Of a stretch of DNA of 64,000 bases, positions 52,901-64,000 are shown piece after piece (the first letter of the stretch is position 1; each line of letters begins with the position of its first letter). The stretch is from Paragordius varius (Eukaryota; Nematomorpha), in the NCBI GenBank assembly GCA_964247055.1, contig OZ176050.1, forward strand, positions 1,240,001-1,304,000, written 5' to 3'. The notes beneath the pieces were generated by a model, which made no database searches, was not told where the DNA came from, and saw only the letters and a program-made list of their open reading frames with translations. The position numbers were made by a program, and so were the translations under genes.

Positions 52901-55184
52901 GTTTAACATTCTCTTTCATATCCGATTTTTACAACGATACTTTAAAAATTAATGTATAAAACTAGTTGTATCAATAAGTCGCATCAATACTCAAGTTAAA
53001 CTTTGTCCTTAAAAATCGGATATTGGTCACCGGTGAACAAAATTATTTTTTATACATTCTCTTAGTAGGACTACATCAAAATATAGAGATAGTTTGGCAA
53101 ACTCTTTCATATCCGATTTTTACAACGATACTTTAAAAATAATGTATTAAACTAGTCGCATCAATACTCAAGTTAAACTTTGTCCTTAAAAATCGGATAT
53201 TGGTCACCGGTGAACAAAATTATTTTTTATACTTTCTCTTAGCAAGACTACATCAAAATATAGAGAATGTTTGACAAACTCTTTCATATCCGATTTTTAA
53301 TACTTTAAAAATTAATGTAATAAACTAGTCGCATCAATACTCAAGTTAAACTTTGTCCTTAAAAATCGGATATTGGTCACCGGTGAACAAAATTATTTTT
53401 TTTACATTCTCTTAGCAAGACTACATCAAAATATAGAGATAGTTTAACAAACTCTTTCATATCCGATTTTTACAACGATACTTTAACAATTAATGTATAA
53501 AACTAGTTGTATCAATAAGTCGCATCAATACTCAAGTTAAACTTTGTCCTTAAAAATCGGATATTGGTCACCGGTGAACAAAATTATTTTTTATACATTC
53601 TCTTAGTAGGACTACATCAAAATATAGAGATAGTTTGGCAAACTCTTTCATATCCGATTTTTACAACGATACTTTAAAAATTAATGTATTAAACTAGTCG
53701 CATCAATACTCAAGTTAAACTTTGTCCTTAAAAATCGGATATTGGTCACCGGTGAACAAAATTATTTTTTATACATTCTCTTAGCAAGACTACATCAAAA
53801 TATAGAGAATGTTTGACAAACTCTTTCATATCCGATTTTTACAACGATACTTTAAAATTTAATGTAATAAACTAGTCGCATCAATACTCAAGTTAAACTT
53901 TGTCCTCAAAAATCGGATATTGGTCACCGGTGAACAAAATTATTTTTTTTACATTCTCTTAGCAAGACTACATCAAAATATAGAGATAGTTTAACAAACT
54001 CTTTCATATCCGATTTTTACAACGATACTTTAAAAATTAATGTATAAAACTAGTTGTATCAATAAGTCGCATCAATACTCAAGTTAAACTTTGTCCTTAA
54101 AAATCGGATATTGGTCACCGGTGAACAAAATTATTTTTTATACATTCTCTTAGTAGGACTACATCAAAATATAGAGATAGTTTGGCAAACTCTTTCATAT
54201 CCGATTTTTACAACGATACTTTAAAAATTAATGTATTAAACTAGTCGCATATACTCAAGTTAAACTTTGTCCTTAAAAATCGGATATTGGTCACCGGTGA
54301 ACAAAATTATTTTTTATACATTCTCTTAGCAAGACTACATCAAAATATAGAGAATGTTTGACAAACTCTTTCATATCCGATTTTTACAACGATACTTTAA
54401 AAATTAATGTAATAAACTAGTCGCATCAATACTCAAGTTAAACTTTGTCCTTAAAAATCGGATATTGGTCACCGGTGAACAAAATTATTTTTTTTACATT
54501 CTCTTAGCAAGACTACATCAAAATATAGAGATAGTTTAACAAACTCTTTCATATCCGATTTTTACAACGATACTTTATAAAACTAGTTGTATCAATAAGT
54601 CGCATCAATACTCAAGTTAAACTTTGTCCTTAAAAATCGGATATTGGTCACCGGTGAACAAAATTATTTTTTATACATTCTCTTAGTAGGACTACATCAA
54701 AATATAGAGATAGTTTGGCAAACTCTTTCATATCCGATTTTTACAACGATACTTTAAAAATTAATGTATTAAACTAGTCGCATCAATACTCAAGTTAAAC
54801 TTTGTCCTTAAAAATCGGATATTGGTCACCGGTGAACAAAATTATTTTTTATACATTCTCTTAGCAAGACTACATCAAAATATAGAGAATGTTTGACAAA
54901 CTCTTTCATATCCGATTTTTACAACGATACTTTAAAAATTAATGTAATAAACTAGTCGCATCAATACTCAAGTTAAACTTTGTCCTCAAAAATCGGATAT
55001 TGGTCACCGGTGAACAAAATTATTTTTTTTTACATTCTCTTAGCAAGACTACATCAAAATATAGAGATAGTTTAACAAACTCTTTCATATCCGATTTTTA
55101 CAACGATACTTTAAAAATTAATGTATAAAACTAGTCGCATCAATACTCAAGTTAAACTTTGTCCTTAAAAATCGAATATTGGTC
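49937..55184. repeat. 547-bp trimeric higher-order repeat, about 8-9 copies
   Basis: Monomer A (191 bp; T8 tract, GCAAGAC, GTTTAACAAAC, AGTTGTATCAATAAGTCGC) is followed by B (178 bp; GTAGGAC, GTTTGGCAAAC) and C (178 bp; GCAAGAC, GAGAATGTTTGAC). A units start at 49937, 50484, 51031, 51578, 51935, 52838, 53379, 53926, 54471 and 55006. Spacing is 547 bp except 357 bp at 51578, 903 bp at 51935 (extra GTAAGAC and ACAGC units) and small deletions later (541, 545 and 535 bp). This is the most regular part of the window. Confidence 0.92.
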
Positions 55185-56410
55185 ACCGGTGAAAAAAATT
55201 ATTTTTTATACATTCTCTTAGTAAGACTACATCAAAATATAGAGATAGTTTGACAAACTCTTTCATATCCAATTTTTACAACGATACTTTAAAAATTAAT
55301 GTATAAAACTAGTCGCATCAATATTCAAGTTAAACTTTGTCCTTAAAAATCGAATATTGGTCACCGATGAACAAAATTATTTTTTATACATTCTCTTAGT
55401 AAGACTACATCAAAATATAGAGATAGTTTTACAAACTCTTTCATATCCGATTTTTACAACGATACTTTAAAAATTAATGTATAAAACTAGTCGCATCAAT
55501 ACTCAAGTTAAACTTTATCCTTAAAAATTGGATATTGGTCACCGGTGAACAAAATAATTTTTTATACATTCTCTTAGTAAGACTACATCAAAATATAGAG
55601 ATAGTTTGACAAACTCTTTCATATCCGATTTTTACAACGATACTTTAAAAATTAATGTATAAAACTAGTCGCATCAATACTCAAGTTAAACTTTGTCCTT
55701 AAAAATCGAATATTGGTTACCGGTGAAAAAAATTATTTTTTATACATTCTCTTAGTAAGACTACATCAAAATATAGAGATAGATTGACAAACTCTTACAT
55801 ATCCGATTTTTACAACGATACTTTAAAAATTAATGTATAAAACTAGTCGCATCAATACTCAAGTTAAACTTTATCCTTAAAAATTGGATATTGGTCACCT
55901 GTGAACAAAATAATTTTTTATACATTCTCTTAGTAAGACTACATTAAAATATAGAGATAGTTTGACAAACTCTTTCATATCCGATTTTTACAACGATACT
56001 TTAAAAATTAATGTATAAAACTAGTCGCATCAATACTCAAGTTAAACTTTGTCCTTAAAAATCGAATATTGGTCACCGGTGAACAAAATTATTTTTTATA
56101 CATTCTCTTAGTAAGACTACATCAAAATATAGAGATAGTTTGACAAACTCTTTCATATCCGATTTTTACAACGATACTTTAAAAATTAATGTATAAAACT
56201 AGTCGCATCAATACTCAAGTTAAACTTTGTCCTTAAAAATCGGATATTGGTCACCGGTGAACAAAATTATTTTTTTTACATTCTCTTAGCAAGACTACAT
56301 CAAAATATAGAGATAGTTTAACAAACTCTTTCATATCCGATTTTTACAACGATACTTTAAAAATTAATGTATAAAACTAGTTGTATCAATAAGTCGCATC
56401 AATACTCAAG
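55185..56410. repeat. Distant copy of 47969 to about 49195
   Basis: The offset is exactly 7,216 bp for the markers TATCCAATTTTTAC, TCACCGATGAAC, TAGATTGACAAAC and ACCTGTGAAC (48681/55897). The copy is on the far side of the trimer domain, so the trimer array is bracketed by related sequence. Small differences include the lack of the 4-bp loss seen near 48934. Confidence 0.87.
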
Positions 56411-57145
56411 TTAAACTTTGTCCTTAAAAATCGGATATTGGTCACCGGTGAACAAAATTATTTTTTATACATTCTCTTAGTAGGACTACATCAAAATATA
56501 GAGATAGTTTGACAAACTCTTTCATATCCGATTTTTACAACGATACTTTAAAAATTAATGTGTTAAACTAGTCGCATCAATACTCAAGTTAAACTTTATC
56601 CTTAAAAATCGGATATTGGTCACCGGTGAACAAAATAATTTTTTATACATTCTCTTAGTAAGACTACAGCAAAATATAGAGATAGTTTGACAAACTCTTT
56701 CATATCCGATTTTTACAACGATACTTTAAAAATTAATGTATAAAACTAGTCGTATCAATAAATCGCATCAATACTCAAGTTAAACGTTGTCCTTAAAAAT
56801 CGGATATTGGTCACCGGTAAACAAAATTATTTTTTATACATTCTCTTAGTAGGACTACATCAAAATATAGAGATAGTTTGGCAAACTCTTTCATATCCGA
56901 TTTTTACAACGATACTTTAAAAATTAATGTATAAAACTAGTCGCATCAATACTCAAGTTAAACTTTGTCCTTAAAAATCGAATATTGGTCACCGGTGAAC
57001 AAAATTATTTTTTATACATTCTCTTAGCAAGACTACATCAAATAGAGATAGTTTGACAAACTCTTTCATATCCGATTTTTACAACGATACTTCAAAAATT
57101 AATGTATTCAAGTTAAATTTTTTCCTTAAAAATGGGATATTGGTC
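56411..57145. repeat. Satellite units with AAACGTTGTCC and one 155-bp monomer
   Basis: Contains the AAACGTTGTCC/GGTAAACAAAATT pairing that recurs near 58.55, 60.20 and 60.56 kb, and a 155-bp monomer (56991-57145) with CATCAAATAGAG and a 20-bp deletion. No gene is present. Confidence 0.8.
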
Positions 57146-60100
57146 ACCGGTGAACAAAACTATTTTTTATACATTCTCTTAGTAAGACTACATCAAAATA
57201 TAGAGATAGTTTGACAAACTATTTCATATCCGATTTTTACAACGATACTTTAAGAATTAATGTATAAAACTAGTCGCATCAATACTTAAGTTAAACTTTG
57301 TCCTTAAAAATCGGATATTGGTCACCGGTGAACAAAATTATTTTTTATACATTCTCTTAGTAAGACTACATCAAAATATAGAAATAGTTTGACAAACTCT
57401 TTCATATCCGATTTTTACAACGATACTTTAAAAATTAATGTATTAAACTAGTCGCATCAATACTCAAGTTAAACTTTGTCCTTAAAAATCGGATATTGGT
57501 CACCGGTGAACAAAATTATTTTTTATACATTCTCTTAGCAAGACTACATCAAAATATAGAGAATGTTTGACAAACTCTTTCATATCCGATTTTTACAACG
57601 ATACTTTAAAAATTAATGTATTAAACTAGTCGCATCAATACTCAAGTTAAACTTTGTCCTTAAAAATCGGATATTGGTCACCGGTGAACAAAATTATTTT
57701 TTTTACATTCTCTTAGCAAGACTACATCAAAATATAGAGATAGTTTAACAAACTCTTTCATATCCGATTTTTACAACGATACTTTAAAAATTAATGTATA
57801 AAACTAGTTGTATCAATAAGTCGCATCAATACTCAAGTTAAACTTTGTCCTTAAAAATCGGATATTGGTCACCGGTGAACAAAATTATTTTTTATACATT
57901 CTCTTAGTAGGACTACATCAAAATATAGAGATAGTTTGGCAAACTCTTTCATATCCGATTTTTACAACGATACTTTAAAAATTAATGTATAAAACTAGTC
58001 GCATCAATACTCAAGTTAAACTTTGTCCTTAAAAATCGAATATTGGTCACCGGTGAACAAAATTATTTTTTATACATTCTCTTAGCAAGACTACATCAAA
58101 ATATAGAGATAGTTTGACAAACTCTTTCATATCCGATTTTTACAACGATACTTCAAAAATTAATGTATTCAAGTTAAATTTTGTCCTTAAAAATCGGATA
58201 TTGGTCACCGGTGAACAAAATTATTTTTTATACATTCTCTTAGTAGGACTACATCAAAATATAGAGATAGTTTGGCAAACTCTTTCATATCCGATTTTTA
58301 CAACGATACTTTAAAAATTAATGTATAAAACTAGTCGCATCAATACTCAAGTTAAACTTTGTCCTTAAAAATAAATTATTGGTCACCTGTGAACAAAATT
58401 ATTTTTTATACATTCTCTTAGTAAGACTACATCAAAATATAGAAATAGTTTGACAAACTCTTTCATATCCGATTTTTACAACGATACTTTAAAAATTAAT
58501 GTATAAAACTAGTCGTATCAATAAATCGCATCAATACTCAAGTTAAACGTTGTCCTTAAAAATCGGATATTGGTCACCGGTAAACAAAATTATTTTTTAT
58601 ACATTCTCTTAGTAGGACTACATCAAAATATAGAGATAGTTTGGCAAACTCTTTCATATCCGATTTTTACAACGATACTTTAAAAATTAATGTATAAAAC
58701 TAGTCGCATCAATACTCAAGTTAAACTTTGTCCTTAAAAATCGAATATTGGTCACCGGTGAACAAAATTATTTTTTATACATTCTCTTAGCAAGACTACA
58801 TCAAAATATAGAGATAGTTTGACAAACTCTTTCATATCCGATTTTTACAACGATACTTTAAAAATTAATGTATAAAACTAGTTGTATCAATAAGTCGCAT
58901 CAATACTCAAGTTAAACTTTGTCCTTAAAAATCGGATATTGGTCACCGGTGAACAAAATTATTTTTTATACATTCTCTTAGTAAGACTACATCAAAATAT
59001 AGAGATAGTTTGACAAACTCTTTCATATCCGATTTTTACAACGATACTTTAAAAATTAATGTATAAAACTAGTTGTATCAATAAGTCGCATCAATACTCA
59101 AGTTAAACTTTGTCCTTAAAAATCGGATATTGGTCACCGGTGAACAAAATTATTTTTTATACATTCTCTTAGTAGGACTACATCAAAATATAGAGATAGT
59201 TTGACAAACTCTTTCATATCCGATTTTTACAACGATACTTTAAAAATTAATGTATAAAACTAGTCGCATCAATACTCAAGATAAACTTTGTCCTTAAAAA
59301 TCGAATATTGGTCACCGGTGAACAAAATTATTTTTTTTACATTCTCTTAGCAAGACTACATCAAAATATAGAGATAGTTTAACAAACTCTTTCATATCCG
59401 ATTTTTACAACGATACTTTAAAAATTAATGTATAAAACTAGTCGCATCAATACTCAAGTTAAACTTTGTCCTTAAAAATCGAATATTGGTCACCGGTGAA
59501 CAAAATTATTTTTTATACATTCTCTTAGTAAGACTACATCAAAATATAGAGATAGTTTGACAAACTCTTTCATATCCGATTTTTACAACGATACTTTAAA
59601 AATTAATGTATAAAACTAGTCGCATCAATACTCAAGTTAAACTTTGTCCTTAAAAATCGGATATTGGTCACCGGTGAACAAAATTATTTTTTTTACATTC
59701 TCTTAGCAAGACTACATCAAAATATAGAGATAGTTTAACAAACTCTTTCATATCCGATTTTTACAACGATACTTTAAAAATTAATGTATAAAACTAGTTG
59801 TATCAATAAGTCGCATCAATACTCAAGTTAAACTTTGTCCTTAAAAATCGGATATTGGTCACCGGTGAACAAAATTATTTTTTATACATTCTCTTAGTAG
59901 GACTACATCAAAATATAGAGATAGTTTGACAAACTCTTTCATATCCGATTTTTACAACGATACTTTAAAAATTAATGTGTTAAACTAGTCGCATCAATAC
60001 TCAAGTTAAACTTTGTCCTTAAAAATCGGATATTGGTCACCGGTGAACAAAATAATTTTTTATACATTCTCTTAGTAAGACTACAGCAAAATATAGAGAT

Positions 60101-60773
60101 AGTTTGACAAACTCTTTCATATCCGATTTTTACAACGATACTTTAAAAATTAATGTATAAAACTAGTCGTATCAATAAATCGCATCAATACTCAAGTTAA
60201 ACGTTGTCCTTAAAAATCGGATATTGGTCACCGGTAAACAAAATTATTTTTTATACATTCTCTTAGTAGGACTACATCAAAATATAGAGATAGTTTGGCA
60301 AACTCTTTCATATCCGATTTTTACAACGATACTTTAAAAATTAATGTATAAAACTAGTCGCATCAATACTCAAGTTAAACTTTGTCCTTAAAAATCGAAT
60401 ATTGGTCACCGGTGAACAAAATTATTTTTTATACATTCTCTTAGCAAGACTACATCAAATAGAGATAGTTTGACAAACTCTTTCATATCCGATTTTTACA
60501 ACGATACTTTAAAAATTAATGTATAAAACTAGTCGTATCAATAAATCGCATCAATACTCAAGTTAAACGTTGTCCTTAAAAATCGGATATTGGTCACCGG
60601 TAAACAAAATTATTTTTTATACATTCTCTTAGTAGGACTACATCAAAATATAGAGATAGTTTGGCAAACTCTTTCATATCCGATTTTTACAACGATACTT
60701 TAAAAATTAATGTATTAAACTAGTCGCATCAATACTCAAGTTAAACTTTGTCCTTAAAAATCGGATATTGGTC
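57146..60773. repeat. Mosaic region; first copy of the 4.5-kb-offset duplication
   Basis: The stretch 57146 to about 57985 recurs at 61657 to about 62490 (offset 4,511, then 4,508 after a 3-bp loss near 61738), sharing TTTAAGAATTAATGT and AATACTTAAGTTAAAC. The remainder mixes A-type, B-type and basic monomers without a fixed order. No gene is present. Confidence 0.82.
58049..58206. repeat. 158-bp deletion monomer
   Basis: ACTTCAAAAATTAATG is followed by TATTCAAGTTAAATTTTG, a 20-bp loss of the ACTAGT and CGCATCAATACT part. The same breakpoint is at 56991-57145 and 61499-61656. The deletion allows the 66-codon open frame at 58114-58314, which I regard as chance. Confidence 0.88.
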
Positions 60774-63459
60774 ACCGGTGAACAAAATAATTTTTTATAT
60801 ATTTTCTTAGTAAGACTACATCAAAATATAGAGATAGTTTGAGAAACTCTTTCATATCCGATTTTTACAACGATACTTTAAAAATTAATGTATAAAACTA
60901 GTCGCATCAATATTCAAGTTAAACTGTGTCCTTAAAAATCGAATATTGGTCACCGGTGAACAAAATTATTTTTTATACATTCTCTTAGTAAGACTACATC
61001 AAAATATAGAGATAGTTTGGCAAACTCTTTCATATCCGATTTTTACAACGATACTTTAAAAATTAATGTATAAAACTAGTCGTATCAATAAATCGCATCA
61101 ATACTCAAGTTAAACTTTGTCCTTAAAAATCGGATATTGGTCACCGGTGAACAAAATTATTTTTTATACATTCTCTTAGTAGGACTACATCAAAATATAG
61201 AGATAGTTTGGCAAACTCTTTCATATCCGATTTTTACAACGATACTTTAAAAATTAATGTATTAAACTAGTCGCATCAATACTCAAGTTAAACTTTGTCC
61301 TTAAAAATCGGATATTGGTCACCGGTGAACAAAATTATTTTTTATACATTCTCTTAGCAAGACTACATCAAAATATAGAGAATGTTTGACAAACTCTTTC
61401 ATATCCGATTTTTACAACGATACTTTAAAAATTAATGTATTAAACTAGTCGCATCAATACTCAAGTTAAACTTTGTCCTTAAAAATCGGATATTGGTCAC
61501 CGGTGAACAAAATTATTTTTTTTACATTCTCTTAGCAAGACTACATCAAAATATAGAGATAGTTTGACAAACTCTTTCATATCCGATTTTTACAACGATA
61601 CTTCAAAAATTAATGTATTCAAGTTAAATTTTGTCCTTAAAAATGGGATATTGGTCACCGGTGAACAAAACTATTTTTTATACATTCTCTTAGTAAGACT
61701 ACATCAAAATATAGAGATAGTTTGACAAACTATTTCACCGATTTTTACAACGATACTTTAAGAATTAATGTTTAAAACTAGTCGCATCAATACTTAAGTT
61801 AAACTTTGTCCTTAAAAATCGGATATTGGTCACCGGTGAACAAAATTATTTTTTATACATTCTCTTAGTAAGACTACATCAAAATATAGAAATAGTTTGA
61901 CAAACTCTTTCATATCCGATTTTTACAACGATACTTTAAAAATTAATGTATTAAACTAGTCGCATCAATACTCAAGTTAAACTTTGTCCTTAAAAATCGG
62001 ATATTGGTCACCGGTGAACAAAATTATTTTTTATACATTCTCTTAGCAAGACTACATCAAAATATAGAGAATGTTTGACAAACTCTTTCATATCCGATTT
62101 TTACAACGATACTTTAAAAATTAATGTATTAAACTAGTCGCATCAATACTCAAGTTAAACTTTGTCCTTAAAAATCGGATATTGGTCACCGGTGAACAAA
62201 ATTATTTTTTTTACATTCTCTTAGCAAGACTACATCAAAATATAGAGATAGTTTAACAAACTCTTTCATATCCGATTTTTACAACGATACTTTAAAAATT
62301 AATGTATAAAACTAGTTGTATCAATAAGTCGCATCAATACTCAAGTTAAACTTTGTCCTTAAAAATCGGATTTTGGTCACCGGTGAACAAAATTATTTTT
62401 TATACATTCTCTTAGTAGGACTACATCAAAATATAGAGATAGTTTGGCAAACTCTTTCATATCCGATTTTTACAACGATACTTTAAAAATTAATGTATTA
62501 AACTAGTCGCATCAATACTCAAGTTAAACTTTGTCCTTAAAAATCGGATATTGGTCACCGGTGAACAAAATTATTTTTTATACATTCTCTTAGCAAGACT
62601 ACATCAAAATATAGAGAATGTTTGACAAACTCTTTCATATCCGATTTTTTCAACGATACTTTAAAAATTAATGTATTAAACTAGTCGCATCAATACTCAA
62701 GTTAAACTTTGTCCTTAAAAATCGGATATTGGTCACCGGTGAACAAAATAATTTTTTATATATTTTCTTAGTAAGACTACATCAAAATATAGAGATAGTT
62801 TGAGAAACTCTTTCATATCCGATTTTTACAACGATACTTTAAAAATTAATGTATAAAACTAGTCGCATCAATATTCAAGTTAAACTGTGTCCTTAAAAAT
62901 CGAATATTGGTCACCGGTGAACAAAATTATTTTTTATACATTCTCTTAGTAAGACTACATCAAAATATAGAGATAGTTTGGCAAACTCTTTCAAATCCGA
63001 TTTTAACAACGATACTTTAAAAATTAATGTATAAAACTAGTCGTATCAATAAATCGCATCAATACTCAAGTTAAACTTTGTCCTTAAAAATCGGATATTG
63101 GTCACCGGTGAACAAAATTATTTTTTATACATTCTCTTAGTAGGACTACATCAAAATATAGAGATAGTTTGGCAAACTCTTTCATATCCGATTTTTACAA
63201 CGATACTTTAAAAATTAATGTATTAAACTAGTCGCATCAATACTCAAGTTAAACTTTGTCCTTAAAAATCGGATATTGGTCACCGGTGAACAAAATTATT
63301 TTTTATACATTCTCTTAGCAAGACTACATCAAAATATAGAGAATGTTTGACAAACTCTTTCATATCCGATTTTTACAACGATACTTTAAAAATTAATGTA
63401 TTAAACTAGTCGCATCAATACTCAAGTTAAAATTTGTCCTTAAAAATCGGATATTGGTC
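60774..63459. repeat. 1,961-bp repeat, two copies, enclosing 61.5-62.7 kb
   Basis: The stretch 60774-61498 recurs at 62735-63459 (offset 1,961 bp, 11 monomers), sharing TATATTTTCTTAG, GTTTGAGAAAC and AAACTGTGTCC. The second copy has TCAAATCCGATTTTAAC near 62992, where the first has TCATATCCGATTTTTAC. Inside lie the 158-bp monomer (61499) and the second copy of the 4.5-kb-offset duplication. Confidence 0.85.
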
Positions 63460-64000
63460 ACCGGTGAACAAAATAATTTTTTATACATTCTCTTAGGAAG
63501 ACTACAGCAAAATATAGAGATAGTTTGACAAACTCTTTAATATCCGATTTTTACAACGATACTTTAAAAATTAATGTATAAAACTAGTCGTATCAATAAA
63601 TCGCATCAATACTCAAGTTAAACTTTGTCCTTAAAAATCGGATATTGGTCACCGGTGAACAAAATAATTTTTTATACATTCTCTTAGTAAGACTACAGCA
63701 AAATATAGAGATAGTTTGACAAACTCTTTCATATCCGATTTTTACAACGATACTTTAAAAATTAATGTATTAAACTAGTCGCATCAATACTCAAGTTAAA
63801 CTTTGTCCTTAAAAATCGGATATTGGTCACCGGTGAACAAAATTATTTTTTATACATTCTCTTAGCAAGACTACATCAAAATATAGAGAATGTTTGACAA
63901 ACTCTTTCATATCCGATTTTTACAACGATACTTTAAAAATTAATGTATTAAACTAGTCGCATCAATACTCAAGTTAAACTTTGTCCTTAAAAATCGGATA
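63460..64000. repeat. Satellite, right edge
   Basis: Two ACAGCAAAAT units, one of them long, and a GAGAATG unit; a TTAGGAAGAC variant is near 63494. The last base corresponds to monomer position 172, so the array continues beyond the window. Confidence 0.88.

Larger units (their letters stand above)
1..64000. repeat. Tandem satellite DNA array, ~178-bp monomer, about 355-360 copies
   Basis: The window is entirely head-to-tail copies of one monomer. Successive ACCGGT landmarks are usually 178 bp apart (for example 16957 to 17135 and 22485 to 22663), with deletion forms near 137 and 158 bp and insertion forms of 190-191 bp. All copies I read have the same orientation. The consensus is about 27.5% G+C with 29 C and 20 G on the given strand. 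Both window ends fall inside monomers, so the array is longer than 64 kb. The longest open frames are 65-66 codons and are explained by the repeat. By family knowledge, arrays of this size and period are typical of centromeric or pericentromeric heterochromatin; that location is inference. I do not recognise the satellite, and its taxon is unknown to me. Confidence 0.98.

Noticed and set aside
58114-58314. 66-codon open frame
   Set aside because: It crosses the 158-bp deletion monomer and reads satellite sequence in the same way; chance opening of a frame.
1-64000. CRISPR array
   Set aside because: Repeats are about 178 bp and directly adjacent with no unique spacers, and the composition is that of a eukaryotic satellite.
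1-64000. Inverted monomers or orientation switches
   Set aside because: I looked for reversed landmarks (for example GTTTGATGTAGTC) and saw none; all copies run the same way.

Overview
The whole window is one tandem satellite array. Every stretch I read, from base 1 to base 64000, is a head-to-tail copy of a monomer of about 178 bp, all in the same orientation. By length there are about 355-360 copies. Base 1 falls at position 23 of a monomer and base 64000 at position 172, counting from the A of ACCGGT, so the array runs off both ends. I see no unique flank, transposon, tRNA, rRNA or protein-coding gene. The few open frames are 65-66 codons long and are by-products of deletion-bearing monomers.

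The consensus monomer is about 27.5% G+C (49 of 178). It holds three dyads: (1) an 18-bp near-palindrome across the chosen unit boundary, TTGGTCACC/GGTGAACAA, with one mismatched pair; (2) AGTTTG-A-CAAACT; (3) two 14-bp perfect inverted arms, ATATCCGATTTTTA and TAAAAATCGGATAT, 65 bp apart. Length variants are 136-137 bp (41-bp deletion), about 155-158 bp (20-bp deletion), slightly short forms that lose TGGTC, and 190-191 bp forms with a 13-bp internal duplication.

Layout: 0-5.8 kb holds blocks headed by the 137-bp monomer. 5.8-8.5 kb is a mixture with a 546-bp trimer run. 8.7-13.1 kb is a unit of about 1.99 kb repeated a little over twice. 13.1-22 kb is a domain of linked perfect and half-deleted dyads. 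24.5-35.8 kb is a 5,594-bp tandem duplication with no difference seen by eye, itself containing a 2,173-bp sub-duplication. 38.2-41.7 kb has units of 1,270, 1,092 and 1,092 bp. 46.9-48.7 kb is an 890-bp pentamer duplicated. 49.9-55.2 kb is a 547-bp trimer higher-order repeat. 55-64 kb is a mosaic of these families with duplications at offsets of 7.2, 4.5 and 1.96 kb.

The organism is a eukaryote, because homogeneous A+T-rich satellites with a nucleosome-sized period and nested higher-order repeats belong to centromeric or pericentromeric heterochromatin. I do not recognise the family and cannot name the taxon. The consensus keeps 5 CpG per monomer (about 3.3 expected from base composition), which speaks mildly against strong germline CpG methylation. 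No genes act together here; the interest is in how the array evolves and in the conserved dyads, which may be protein-binding or chromatin-positioning sites.
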